From Lyophyllum atratum (lineage: Eukaryota > Basidiomycota > Agaricomycetes > Agaricales > Lyophyllaceae), in assembly GCA_014905825.1 (NCBI GenBank), contig JACGCN010000019.1, forward strand, positions 682,001 through 746,000: a stretch of 64,000 nt of DNA, read 5' to 3'. The notes beneath the pieces were generated by a model, which worked only from the letters and a program-made list of their open reading frames with translations, did not search any database and was not told the origin of the DNA. The translations under genes and the position numbers were made by a program. Shown piece by piece: positions 41,353-53,470 of this stretch. Position 1 is the stretch's first letter. The number at the start of each line of letters is the position of its first letter.

Positions 41353-41667
41353 AGCTCGATCCCGTCATATTTGACTTTACATATACCTGGACTTCGGCAC
41401 GGACATTTTTGTACAAGGACACTGGATAAACATTTCATTGGAATTTGCGCCTGGGGCGGACATGCTGAAATTTCATTGGAGTGTGGAAGCCCGGGAACGG
41501 CGTGACGCGTACCAGCTTGATAGCCCATATCGCCAAGGGGCCTCTTGAACGGTAGTATCAAAAAGGGAAGAAACATCAGACCCACGAACAAAGCTGCACC
41601 TATCCCGATCCTGTAATCATTGACCTCGACCGGCTTCTTCGAGCCATAAGAGCGCCAGCCGTTCGTT
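41349..41667 (-). CDS. Small single-helix membrane protein, 5' exon not found
   Basis: Exons complement(41349..41464, 41513..>41667). The upstream exon opens after an acceptor TTATTAG and reads NGWRSYGSKKPVEVNDYRIG followed by a clear transmembrane segment (IGAALFVGLMFLPFLILPF) and KRPLGDMGYQ. After a 48-nt intron, a Cys-rich tail with CLSS, QKCPCRSPGIC follows and the frame ends. No in-frame ATG exists before the acceptor, so the start must lie in an exon further right that I could not find. The stop codon overlaps that of the severin gene by 4 bp. Family not recognised. Confidence 0.4.
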
Positions 41668-42745
41668 CTAATAAGCAATTCAGTTTTCGGAAAGAGCAAT
41701 CAGTCATAGCTCAACCTCTCCAAGTGCAAAATCCGACTTCCGCCTCCACTATTCTTCGCGTATGTGCCAGCCTGCCCGTCGGGCAAATTCGACTATGTGA
41801 TATAGTTTCCGTCCCCTTGCAGGATTGGAAACAAATACCCTCGCTGCAGGTTGGCAGCGCCAGGCAGCGTATCTCGACTTACATAGGTTGGTTGCACGGT
41901 CTTGAGTCCGAGTCAGGGTTTTTGGCTAATGGGCCCCCTATCATTATAGCGTGTTGTTGTTTTCGAAAGCCTCCCATGCCGATCAAGGCGATCATGATCG
42001 TGGTCGTCGATCGGATCTTCGCTGATTTCGTCGTTCTCTTTACTCACCGCAACGATGATATGGCATTCACCATTCACATTATATGCCGATGGCTAGGTCG
42101 TTAACGACGCCACGAAGAAAACGCATGGCTAATCCGGAAATGAATCATGATCTGCGCAGAGTAACCTGGGGTTACGGAGCATCGGCGGCGTTGTCAATCA
42201 TCAGCTCAACATCATTCCACCGTCAGTTCCTTGTTTCCATTGGTCTTGCTAGAATTGGCGACGAATTTGGTTTTCGTATGGGCCCAGTTGAGGCTACACC
42301 TTGGTAACGCTAGGCGTTCCAGGCTCCGCGTATCTCGTATGTCGTCTTCGCCTGTTCCCCACCCCCGAGGACGACAATACGCCATGCACTGCTGCACAGT
42401 TCTCCATATACCATACACGACTCCGGGCGGATGATTGCATGCTACTTTTTTGTCCTGGTACGGTGTACTCGCTTCGGACATGTCTCTTGATCCATCCGCC
42501 TCGAGGTATCGTCAGGGAACTTGAGGTTCTAAGGCGATGCTTTCCGGTGATGGCATCGTAAGGACGCACATGCTCAACAGAACGCGTTTCTCTGGTTTTC
42601 CTGGGGATATGATGATACACCATGCGCGGCAGATGGTCCAGAAATGCAGTGCAGTGATGGGTCGACCACCGTTTGCGAGCTGGGCGGCTCTGGGGTCTAT
42701 AAGAGAGGCCCATCGATTTGCATTCTTTGTTCACGCAGAAGCAAC
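41668..42745. other. Intergenic region before the GH17 gene
   Basis: About 1.1 kb with only short unsupported frames. It should hold the missing 5' exon of the small membrane gene (minus) and the GH17 promoter, including TATAAG at 42698-42703, 43 bp before its ATG. Confidence 0.4.
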
Positions 42746-43977
42746 ATGTTTTCCACGACCTCGAAGCTTTTCATTGCCATCTCTGCCTTTGTGCTCCCAT
42801 CTCTGGCTATTAACAATTTCGTTGGAGTGGGTGCGTCAAACAGTATTGGCGGATCAACGAATTATGTCTGCAGAACACAAGCTCAGGTGGGCAATTCCAT
42901 CACGTCGTCCTCTGAAGTTGTCGCTGAATATGATTCCTCCAGTGGAACACTGTCGCGAATAACGCGAAAAACGCAGGGTTCAAGTCCATCCGTATCACGG
43001 GCTTTGACTGCAATGCTTTAAACCTCGCTTCATCAGCAGCGGCAGCGGCTGGTATTCAAGTTATGGCGGGAATCTACATCACGGTGAGCTCTCTAGAAAG
43101 ATCCTCAGGTGTATGTACATGCTCATCCTTCGGTCAAGGGCACGGTTGCGTCTAGCATGACACAAATCAAGTGAGCCTCCCTCGCACTCGAGACCAACTG
43201 CGCATCTAACTCCTTCGTCCAGCAACGATGTGCAGACCTTCCGCACGGCATACGCAAAGTATGGCGCTGGCCGATACGCTGGCCTCACCATCGGAAACGA
43301 AGCGGCCGATACCCCAGCTAACATCATGGCCAAAGTCTACAATGTCCGAGGTATGTATCCCTATCCTGTTCTTCATATGACATCGTCACAGGAACGTTAA
43401 CCGGGCCGTCCTTAAGGTTACCTCCGATCCATTAATATCTCAACCCCCGTGTCCACAGTGCATACGTGGGTGGCTATCCGGGACAGCCCAGCGCTTTGCG
43501 GGGCCGACTTTGTTGGCGCTAACGCACAGTATGTTCTGCTTCTATTTCATTGACTCTCAACCGGCTCTCATCATCTTCCACCCAGCGCTTTCTACGACGG
43601 TGGCCGAACCTCCGGCCAAGCTGGAAACTTCGTCTTCAAGACTGTCGTACCAGCTTTGAGGGCTGCATGCCCAGGGAAAAAAATAATCATCACCGAGTGG
43701 GTCACATCTACCACTATGCCCTTACGCATGCTTACAATGTTCGTTCTCGTACAGATCCGGATGGCCATCGCGCGGTGCAAACTTCGGCGTCGCGGTGCCA
43801 TCACTTGCTGATGAGCGCAATGCGCTTCACAGTCTCAACTGCGCTTCCGCAGGCGACAGGAGCGTCTCGGTGTACGCGTTTGAGAACGACGACCAGTTGT
43901 GGAAAGCCAACGACAGGGAGCGCAGCTTCGGTATCGGGAAAATCAATCTCCCGGCTGACGTCTTCACGGCCTGCTGA
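42746..43977 (+). CDS. Secreted GH17 beta-1,3-glucanase (glucan endo-1,3-beta-glucosidase)
   Basis: Cell-wall glucan hydrolase or transglycosylase. Exons 42746..42886, 42943..43083, 43139..43170, 43223..43350, 43417..43528, 43586..43696, 43755..43977; 295 residues. A signal peptide (MFSTTSKLFIAISAFVLPS) is cleaved probably after SLA. GH17 marks: FVGVGASNSIGG, GFKSIRITGFDCN, AGIQVMAGIY, the acid/base Glu131 in LTIGNEAAD, and nucleophile Glu222 in IITESGWPS. C-terminus SVYAFENDDQLWKAND is usual for fungal GH17. Every intron is GT-AG, 52-66 nt. A TATAAG lies 43 bp upstream of the ATG. Confidence 0.93.
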
Positions 43978-44719
43978 TATTGAATTTGAAGATAATGTAT
44001 ATAGCTAGTCTTTATCGTAAGACATGTAATAAATCCAGAAAACATCCTTGACCACTATCATAATCATCAACGAGAGAAGAAAGAAGGATAGAAAGCTTGA
44101 CTAGAACCAGACGGCGTGAACATCGGCCACTGCACATGTCGGCATCGAGCGATATTAAATGCGTTACCCTTCGTTCTTGCACCAGCACGATTTAAATAGG
44201 TCTCCCTCATTCAGACTTAGCAAGGACGAGATGCGGACTTTTGATATCCTCATCATGCGATAGACGTTGTATTCATAGTGTAGTAATGATCCTTAGGGTG
44301 CCAAAGGCTCTGTAAATTGACGGGGCCTGCAGGGACCATTCGGGATAGCAGTGGACCCTCGCAGCCGCACGACGTATCTGCATTACATACGGCTACTTAG
44401 ATACTTGATTAATATATAAGAAATAACGGAAACGTCAGAGTAATGGAACTCTGGAGGAATAGGGAGTGGGATTGGTGAGACCAAGCGGCGGTGAGTATGA
44501 AATGAAAAATTTGGTGTAACCAAACGCCACACAGTTACATGGCGTCAGTGGTCGCCAATAACGACATCAAAATCGATCAGGGGATAAGTATGCCTATTTT
44601 ACATGTTAGATTCTGTTAGATTCCGAGTCCACGACTGAAAATGTCTTTGAATCAATATCCTTTCATGGCGCATGTTTGTACTTGGTCCAAGGTTCGTTCG
44701 CGCCAGGTATTGCTCCCGC
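43978..44719. other. Convergent intergenic region between GH17 and EGT1
   Basis: 742 bp, moderately AT-rich (for example around 44410). No gene, RNA or repeat recognised. Confidence 0.4.
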
Positions 44720-47700
44720 CTACTCCGTGATATCATATACGACCCGACCGCCGACCCACGGGTATGCATAATTGCGCTGATACCAATTCCTGAACGTCTT
44801 CCTCTCGGTGATGCGAGGAATGGTAGCATACGATCCACCAAGCTATTCGTGAACCAGCACAGGTCAGTGACGACGAGGGTACAAAAGAGGGTGGAGGACG
44901 TACCACAACCTGATGGGTACCATCAAAGAAGTCCATGGAGTATCTGTCCAGACATATTCTGGAACTGATGCTGGGCGACGAAGGGAAGTTGAGACGTACC
45001 CTGGATATAATTCTGACGGCACGAAACCGTCATAGTTGTCGAAAGAAGTAGAAGTCCACTCCCACACCCCGCCATTGCTCCCCTTCCCTGCGCTACGCTC
45101 CCCGCCAGTCGTAGCTCTGATGACATGAGGCGAGATCAGGCATGACACCTTGTATAGACAGCAAAATGTAACTCACGGGACGGGATGCCAGTTTCTGAAC
45201 CCGATATTTGCTCCACCCTCGTAGCCTGCCTCGAACTTCTCCGAGAACAGACGGAGCTCCGGTTCGGTAGGAAGACGGCCCCCCTTGACGGTCGCGTAGG
45301 TCGACAGATTATTATAGGAGGTTATGACAGGCCAGTCTTTAGCGATCTTCAGCGGGACAGGTCCGTATAGAGTGCGGACCTGCGAGAGGAGATGTTTCAT
45401 TATAGTTCCAACTCTTGTTAGATCGAGAACCTGAACCCACCATGATCTCCCCGCCTTGTTCAACCCAGCTTGCCGGAAATTGCACCGTTCCCTTACCCGC
45501 TCCTGCGTAGAACTCATAGAATTGACCATTCGTTACTGGCCTCCACTCGATCTCGAACTTCTGGACTGTGACTGTCCTCTTCCCGTGCTCGTTGTCCCAC
45601 CCAAACTCGTGTCCGTCGACGTCAGTCGCTAGAACTGCATCAGTGTCGTCCGCCTCGGCATCGTCATGGCCCAAAACGACGAGTGCCGGCCCGAGAGTCA
45701 CGGTCTCGGTCTTAGGCTGCGGCGTGGAATTCCAAGTTGCGGCGAGGGATGACCATGGTGGGGCGGTAAAGCCTGGGGGAGGGAGCGTCCCTGTCCCAGC
45801 GCGTTGGAGTAGCATGTAGAGGAGAGTCTCAGCGTGCAGCGCTTCATGCTCGAATGTCATGAAGAGGACGCGGGCAATCTTGCGGGTCATGGGAATATTC
45901 TTGGCGGCGATGTCCTCGTATAGGTCCAACAGTCGCGTGCGGACGCGAGTTTGGAATTGGAGGATCGCGTTGAGGGTGGGCCAATCTTCGTCGTTCTGTG
46001 GAACTTCAGAGTGTGCCTAGCGTTATGACCGTTCAGCGACACGATACAAGGGAGGCGGGCGGATATCAATTACATGGCATTGTGTTGGGTCGTCGACGTT
46101 AGGGTCAATCCCGCGCTAGAGAATAGAGGATTTAGATAGTCTCCAAGGGGAAACAAGTAAACCGACCTCGAAGATGTACTGTGAAGCATAAATACCGGTA
46201 ATTGATCAAGGGGATAACGAGAGAACGGACCTTGTATTCCTCAGGTTCAGTATGGGGCTCTTTCAAGAGCTTCGATAAATGGATATCCAGGAAGGTGGGA
46301 ATATGCCCGAGGTAGAACAAACATATGTGGCGCAGGTTGATTGGCTTCTGGTAAAGCATTGAAGTAGGGATCATCTGCCGAGTGATACAGTCCCAAACTG
46401 TCCAAATCTGCTCCCAATCTTGAATGGATGGCACCCCAAAGGGTGTGAAGGTCTTCGTGGGTGCTTTAAGGGGGGGAAAGCTGAATGGCGGACGTTCAAG
46501 CAGCCAAAGAGAATATTTCTGAGAGCTGTCAGTCCATCGTTGTATGGGCCTCAGATTGCTCCGGGAAAACAGGGCGAAAGCATCTGCCTCCGAGAACTAA
46601 AGAAAGAATTTAGCGCATCAACCAAATGCGGGAGGTAAGAGGGAGGGCAAACTTTAAAAGATTCCTCGATCTTCATCAGCTCGTCCTCGAGGAACGAAAC
46701 CTCCCTCTTGGTCGATGGATCTTGGACTGTTTGGTCGCATTTCGACTTGAAATACGCCTCATGCCGGCCTAAAGTACATGTAAGGATCAGATAACATTAA
46801 CGGGGCCTTGGCCGTACGTTGTTCCTAGAGGGAGTGATCAGAGATGAGTAGACGCAACGAAGGAAGATAACCTACGACATTGTAATGGTTGACATATTCC
46901 CACTTGCTCTCGTCGAACATATCTTCATTGCCGAGCGTTCTTCCCGCGGCCCTAAGACCATTCATAATGAACTGCCTTGTGTGGCCCTCCGGATCATTGT
47001 AGGCCTCCTCGATAACGGCCTTATCGTTATCATGGTCCATGCCGAGCAATAAGGTATCGCCCATGCCAGCACGCAATGGCAGAGATAGTAGAAATTCGGC
47101 TGCCCCATCGCGAGAGAAGTTGCCCAGCGAAGATCCAAGGAACAGGATATGTAAAGGTAGCGTTGCATCATCCGGGCTTGAGGGGGGCGAGGACTCCGAA
47201 TCCTCCAAGCTGGAGGCAGAGGAAGAAGCATCACTAAAAATAGGGGAGAGGTCCCCAAGACCTGGGCGATTGGCGAAGGCTAAGGAGGGAATTGGGCTTC
47301 TGTGTACATTCAAGCCTCCTTCTTCAACGAACTTCAAACCGTCGTTATATGTTCCGCACATGCCTTTCGTTTCAACTCTGCCTTGTAAGGACACGCCAAT
47401 GTCAGAGGCAGATATTTCGCCAAGGGTGCGTTCAATCTCCCGCTCCTCAAGATCAAGGGCATAGTAAGTGATTGGTGCACGGGCTCTTGCTTCGGGAACC
47501 AATCGGGAAAGGCCTAAGAGGATGTGGGACGTTTTGCGCAAGGCCCTGGATTAGGGGCTTCGTCAGACATAAGAGGAGAAAGGGGAGGACACCAGCGGGA
47601 AGCTTCTCGGCGGCAAGCGGGGATGACTGGGCCACAACTCAACTCACCCTGCACCCAGCTCAAGCACGACCTCATCAGCCGAGACATGTTCCTCCCCGTG

Positions 47701-47937
47701 GTGCATGGCTCGGACAATCTCATCAGCCTTGTTCTTGAGTATTTCTTCCTCGGCGCCAAAGAGATAATACTCAGGCGCCTTGGTGGTGATGTCGTCATAC
47801 AATCTCAAGCCACGCTCGTTGTAGAGCAGCATAGTAGGGAGTTCCTTCTCTCCTGCTGGGCGCATGAGACCCCCGACAATCTGGCCCGCAATATCGGTGG
47901 TGTCCTCGGAGTGAAGTTGAACGATTTCAGCAGGCAT
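44720..47937 (-). CDS. egt1: EGT1, bifunctional ergothioneine synthase (EgtD methyltransferase + EgtB iron sulfoxide synthase)
   Basis: Trimethylates histidine to hercynine, then joins it to cysteine. Twelve exons: complement(44720..44842, 44904..44943, 45000..45116, 45177..45379, 45441..46016, 46074..46115, 46167..46178, 46231..46596, 46653..46768, 46818..46824, 46876..47545, 47648..47937), 853 residues. N-half: LLYNERGLRLYDDI, SAM loop VLELGAGALRKT, LFLGSSLGNFSR, GMDHDNDK. C-half: DinB-like iron site with HICLFYLGHIPTF and HEALHAE (His558, His562, Glu564), CHAHSEVPQ, then the FGE-sulfatase fold with WRPVTNGQFYEF, GGRLPTEPELRLF, NGGVWEWTSTSFD and a C-terminal GGRVVYDIT. Two exons are tiny (7 and 12 nt); the first intron, 102 nt, is unusually long for this window. 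Confidence 0.96.
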
Positions 47938-48555
47938 GGTGAACGAATAGGAGGAAAGTGATGGTATTGAACGGCAGCTGGGAAAGCAACGAACTTATAT
48001 ACCGACGGAGGCTCCGATGGGGTGTGCGGAATTCGGATGACATCAATGGACAAAGTCACAATTTCGTCACAAGCACATGCGACGACTGGTGCCGTCTCGA
48101 TGCGGCGGTTAACCGCTACTTCCATCAGGTAAGCCCTCTCACCACAACCACTGATATATCCCCAAAGATCATTCCATCTCGAGTTATATCTAGGACGAGC
48201 AGACCCAAAACGTGAACGGCTGAATAAAGGTACGCCCCATGAGCACCTGACACAAATGATCTTTGTCAGATCATGTCCTGCGGGGATGGTGGATTGCAAG
48301 GACTTCGAAGAACCATCTTGAGCGAGTGATTTATTGGTGTAGACATCGAAGAAGAAAGCAGATGAGGGCAACGTTTCCAACACTGCGTGGACAGGCTTTT
48401 ATTAGGAGTGAGATGCAAGATGCAATTATTGCGGCATGAGCACGCCATCGTGTCGTTAACGCCGTATAGGTAGATAGATAGTCGATTAATTGTAAACCAT
48501 AAATTAAAGTCCGAGGGAGCATTTACCCTAGAAAATTAGCTCTTTGTCCGTCATA
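47938..48555. other. EGT1 upstream region / 3' flank of the DHHC gene
   Basis: 618 bp with short frames only. It carries the egt1 promoter; I find no clear TATA box and no repeat. Confidence 0.4.
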
Positions 48556-50056
48556 TCAGTCGTTCCTGTCGATCTTGACAAGCTCTGTGGCCAGTTGAGC
48601 CAACAGGTTCTCGGCTTTGGGATTTTTGGGGAAATGTTTCCCATCACCTGGGCTGAATCGGTAACGCGTTAGTAATCACCAAAACGATATCTCGAGATAC
48701 TTACGATGCTCCTCCACACCACAGACGAATGACCCACCCAAACCTCCGTTGGCAGCCGAGTACTTGGGCCCAGTTCTTGCGCCAACCGACGTCATACATG
48801 TGTATGGCACCATGGGCATCTTTGACAAGCCTCCGTTGGGGACTCGATAGTTCCGGTTCTAGTGGAGGATCCGACAGGGTATGACCCGTCCGCGGTAACG
48901 GTGACAGATGTTTCAAAAGTAGGAACGGCGAGATGTTCTCTAACGTCGTTTGGTTCGTTCTAAGCGAGATCCATCGTTAGTAAGGCTGATTCTTGGAGAA
49001 GAGTAAGTGCCGCTTACGAGACAAGGTATACATGATATAAAAAGAAGGATCCAATGACAAAGCAGAAGATGATCCCAACAAAACCAAGAATCAGTTCGTG
49101 GATTGGCGTATCCATGTTCTGAATATGATAAGCATTGGCATGTATATTGAAGACGAGGGAATGGGCAGACTCACAATGGTATATGGGTTATTGAAAGCGT
49201 ACCATAGAGCAGAAAATGATAGCACAGCAAGGTATGTAGCTAGGAGGGTGATGGACAGAAGGAAGTGGAGAAACGCGGGGTATGTCCTATGACCCTAGAA
49301 CAGATCTCTCAGTATCCTGGTGATAGAACGCATTTATAATTGCTCACAATGCAGTTAGATCCAAGCCACGGGCAGTGGTGATCTAACAAACATATGTTCA
49401 GTAGAGAACATCAACAAACCTTGATGAATGACTGACCCATCTTCAATACACAACGTCCACAGGTCGAGCAGTGATGTGTCCGTTCAGGTTTAGGTGCCTT
49501 GTCACACCAGTCAATGACCACCAGACATGTCGTACCACGTCCATTCGCAACTCACCCAGCACTTGCGGCACCAACCTGCAGGGTTATCGAAATCGATATC
49601 AGGCATCAAAGCCTCCGTCAGCCCCACTTCATCTTCTCCTCTGTTCGACTGGGCAGTAGCCGTGACAGGTCCGGGATCGCGTGCAACGCAGACGATGAGA
49701 GATGAGAAGGCAGTGAATGTAAGGGTATATGTGAGAATGAGATGAGTGGTAAAAAGGAGTGGCGCCTGTAAGGTTTGGAGATGGTAGGTGACCAGTACAT
49801 AAAGCAAGGACGGGTGGGGTGCTAGGATGAGCAATATGGTCCCTAAACGCGTCGTAGATTCGGACTTCTATTGAGCTTCATCCCTGCGTATCAAAAAAGT
49901 TGTGTCCCTACCGCAAAGGGGCAGATAATGGTGCCATGGTTTCTTGGGTCGTTCGTCATCATATTCGTGTGTGTTGGGTGCATGAGAACTGTTCGTGTTC
50001 CTGGGATTCGGTAAATCCTCCAGGCCAAAAGACACGAGAGGAACGCGAGAACCCAT
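48556..50056 (-). CDS. DHHC-type protein S-palmitoyltransferase
   Basis: Attaches palmitate to cysteines of membrane-bound proteins. Exons complement(48556..48652, 48705..48959, 49018..49118, 49175..49294, 49348..49382, 49437..49497, 49556..49842, 49912..50056), 366 residues. Two transmembrane segments follow the N-terminus (near residues 50-95), then the Zn-binding CR domain: CRKC, KPERTHHCSTCGRCVLKM, catalytic DHHC at 165-168 (KMDHHCPWLGSNCIGH), then two more hydrophobic segments (FLLSITLLATYLAVLSF; LILGFVGIIFCFVIGSFF) and a TTLEN motif matching the TTxE box. The C-terminus is cytosolic and ends KIDRND. Four helices and CR domain order fit the Pfa3/Swf1 class; the precise orthologue is not assigned. 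Confidence 0.93.
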
Positions 50057-50532
50057 TTTAGTGGCAGTTACAGTAGAACAGGTGGGCCATATACAAGGCG
50101 AGGAAGTGGATTTGCGAGAGGTGTAAAGATCTTTGTGTCAAATCCGAGTCGTCTGGCAACGGGCTCAGGGCTGTTCTTGCGGCAACCGCCGTAAGGTGAC
50201 GAGCTGACGCCCACAGAAAAAATTCAACGACGTATTCGAGCATTGTCTTTTGGATGAGTACGTTTTCCTTCACACCACTTGGGGAGCAGTAGACACCATG
50301 ATTCCATCTTCCTAACAACTTACAGAAATGTGGATGTGTAAAACCGTTGAAGGCGGACTTGAGAGCAAAATACACATTAGGCTAATCTACAAGATCAGTA
50401 CGATCAGTATTGACAACCTGTATAGATAAGATAAGGAGACGTCGGTAACATCAAAGCCGGTTGTTCAGGTCAGTTCGACTCAACCTCAACTTGTTCATAC
50501 TTACAAAATTCTTTCCGTAAAGCTAAGATGAG
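50057..50532. other. Divergent intergenic region; missing 5' exon of the thioesterase gene probably here
   Basis: 476 bp between the DHHC start and the first readable thioesterase exon. I tested the ATGs at 50248, 50299, 50331 and 50529; none joins cleanly in frame. Confidence 0.35.
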
Positions 50533-51629
50533 CGCCCTTTTACGAAGCTGGTAACATCCAGGAAACTGTTTCCGACGGAAATCGCGACTATGTGGGTGAA
50601 ATGGACCCTGAATGGTCAATTGGAGCGTAAGTCCCAACAATTTCTGCCACCTGGCGGCTTACAGTTATATACAGATGGTACTTAGTGTTCCAAACGGCGG
50701 TAGGACTTCAGTTCTACCATAATACACATATTCTAACAAGCCATATTGCTATGTAGGATATGTGCTAGCACTGCTGGTCGACGCCTGCATACGACATCAA
50801 TCCAGCTCAAATCATCCCGATCCGATCCACGTCACTGCCCACTATGTCAGAGCAGCCGCAATCTCTCAATTTGAGATACGTATACGGACAGTCAAAACCG
50901 GACGCAGTTTCTCCAACCTTATTGCTGACCTTTATCAACGAGTACGCCCTCCCCCATCCACCCAACTTATGAACCGAAGACAACCATCATTGTAATATTT
51001 ATAGGGAGTTCTAATTATTACCACTCACCAAATATTCGGCATCAATATACCCTCCCCGAATTATACCAACCGAACTCCTGGACTCACACTCGCACCTCCT
51101 TCGTCGTACGCGCGCCGTATCCCTCTGTATACCCATCCATCCACCGCTATTGTTGGACCTGTGCGGGATGTCTGGAACTTCCACTCTCATATTAATGTCG
51201 CAACAGACCCACATATACTAGCCAAGAATGCCCTGGACCACCCAAACCGTACCAGCGCTTCTACGGTTGGCGGTGACGGCCTCGAATGGGGTGCCTGGTT
51301 GACGTTCGAGGATAAGCGCGACCAGATCACAAATCCAGCCTTGGCGTTCCTCGTTGACATTTTTACCAATATGGTAGGGTTGCTTCCGCCTAGCGAACGG
51401 CAGGGTCTCGGAAAAAGGTAGGCATCAATTGGCTATTCGTCTGAGGTAGCATGTTGATACTGTGCGCAGCTGGCTTCCAACTATGGTCTTGGCATTGGAG
51501 TTCAAGGCACCCATACCACCTTCCTCTGCGACCCATGCAAGTCGAAGCGTTGGTCTATATTCCTCTGGAAAGTTCATGAACGACGGGAGGCATGACGCCT
51601 ATGTGGAAGCATCAGAAGAATTACAATGA
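50533..51629 (+). CDS. Acyl-CoA thioesterase-like protein (HotDog fold), start not resolved
   Basis: Exons <50533..50626, 50686..50699, 50757..50941, 51005..51417, 51470..51629 (at least 288 residues). Reads APFYEAGNIQETV, then MDPEWSIGAVPNGGYVLALL, HPDPIHVTAHYVRAA, FEIRIRTVKTGRSFSNL, GLEWGAWLTFED, NPALAFLVDIFTNM, PTMVLALEFKAPIP and GLYSSGKFMNDGRHDAYVE, the order of the fungal thioesterase-like superfamily. The 14-nt exon 50686-50699 encodes the start of the VPNGGY loop. In frame upstream there is a TGA, so another exon must supply the start; a very small first exon is likely. Substrate unknown. Confidence 0.75.
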
Positions 51630-53470
51630 CTTTTGGGCGGACTTTTCACCACTTCCCCTTATCAATCACTTCTGAGGACCCTTTTGCGTACTTTGTGTAC
51701 TTTGAGTGTATCACTTACAGTTCCTTTTGTCTTTTCGTGTCCTTTCGCTGAGCGCTCAAACGTCGTAGCATAGACGCCGCAAGACGCGGCTGCGATTGAA
51801 TCAATCACCCTCCAACGTGCACAAAAACTTTGCCGTCATCGAGCATCGAACGATTAACCAGCACAGTGTGGTGAGAGGGCTCACATGCAGTACGCAACTA
51901 ACAGCTACACTACAGAGTACCCACCTGTGGCACCACCAGGCTACAACGAAGCGAATCAGCACGAGTCGACGACGTGTGGCTTCAACCAGTTTTTTTTTCG
52001 CCCAAGTCCTTTAAACTCCGCTACAACTGCCAGTTGCGACGACACCACCCGTTTTCTTCCCCTCCCATCCTCCCGCGGCCTCCCGTCCCTCATGCAGTCC
52101 CATCGCGCACTCACGCTATTCAGAATTTGTTGGGGTGCATGTTTCCCCTTGGTGTTTGTGATCGACCCTGTCTCTCGATTGCCTATTTTTTGTGGGCACC
52201 CAATGTTGGGCACAAACACTGTATCCTGTCTACTTCGTCGCGATCACACTTCAACTTATTCAACATCCTTTGCTTACTTGAATTTCCTACCCTTGATTTT
52301 AGGACGTGTTTGTCTGTCTTGACACTAGAGGGAGACGTGGGACCGAGCTCGAAGGCAGTTGGTGCGTCACCATTTTTCACACCCTATCTATATATTCATA
52401 AAACTTCATATTCAGCAAATGCGGATATCTTGGTGGGGTCGAGGGTGTTCCGCACGCAAGTGCAGGTGCAGAAGTTTGGGTAGCTGTTGTTTGGGATGGT
52501 GTCACTTGTGCACGAGGAGGAACTCCATTTTGGCGGAAGCGGGTAGGGACACAGAAGGTATGTTCCCCATCTCCACCCGTGCCATCGGATCTTGTTCATG
52601 CATTATGCAGGTTGATGCAATGGCCGCTCTCCTCACAGACTCGCCTAGCAGTAAGGCGCGAGTGTGTAGCGCAAGGCATTCAAGTTGGCTCTGGAGCTGG
52701 TGTTGAAGACATCATGGGAGGCAGTAAGTACGTCGTTAACATGTCTCTAATACATTCTCTCACGCGCTCGCACCAGCTCTACTTACCATTGTGGGACACG
52801 ACGAGGGGTTATAGGTAGCACGTAATACTACCTGTATACGGTCACGTATTTATGACTTCTGGTAGTCCTTTTATCATCAGTTTTAAGAAGCTTTCTCGTT
52901 TTTGAGGTCCTTTTCATGCACCTTTTCAACTGTTTTTGCGGCTTACAGAAGCATTTTCTACTTGTATAAGAATGTGGACTGAGATTATAAAAGTTGTTTA
53001 TACTTTTCACTTTTCGGCCCTTTTCATCAGTTATCATCCTTACAGAAGTATCGAAAGGGCCAAAAGGCGAACTTGTAATTCTTCTGATGAGTCTGGACTG
53101 CGCCCTGTAATATCGGGGAAGGCAAGGAGCTCCCGGGATGGAGGGAGAAGCAGGTTTGCCTTGCTATCGCGACCCAGATGGCGTACGTGATGCCTTTCGG
53201 GGTAAATTTAGGAAAGGGAAAGAAAAAGGAGGCTAAGTTGTAATTCGAGGAGATCCCTAGATGGATCGTGCATATTTGCCTTCACCTCTAGAGTACCCGC
53301 CAGCTATGTTATCGATTTGTTGGATAGGATATTCCTGATGACAGATAAGTAATACAGGTCATTATCTACAAATACACTCTCGAAGCTTGATCATGAAGAC
53401 GTCGTGAATAGTCGTTACGGATTGCAACTAACGTTTTACCCGTTGGTTGTCTGTATAAGCAGTAGTGACG
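51630..53470. other. 1.8-kb region without a confident gene
   Basis: A plus-strand frame from the ATG at 51885 reads Tyr/Pro-rich (with PPVAPPGY) for about 35 codons, then meets a run of nine T near 51991. Between 52380 and 52740 several short plus-strand frames with GT-AG-like edges could be exons, but no domain emerges. From 52850 to 53040 the sequence is T-rich with imperfect repeats of TTTTCATCAGTT type. Confidence 0.35.
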
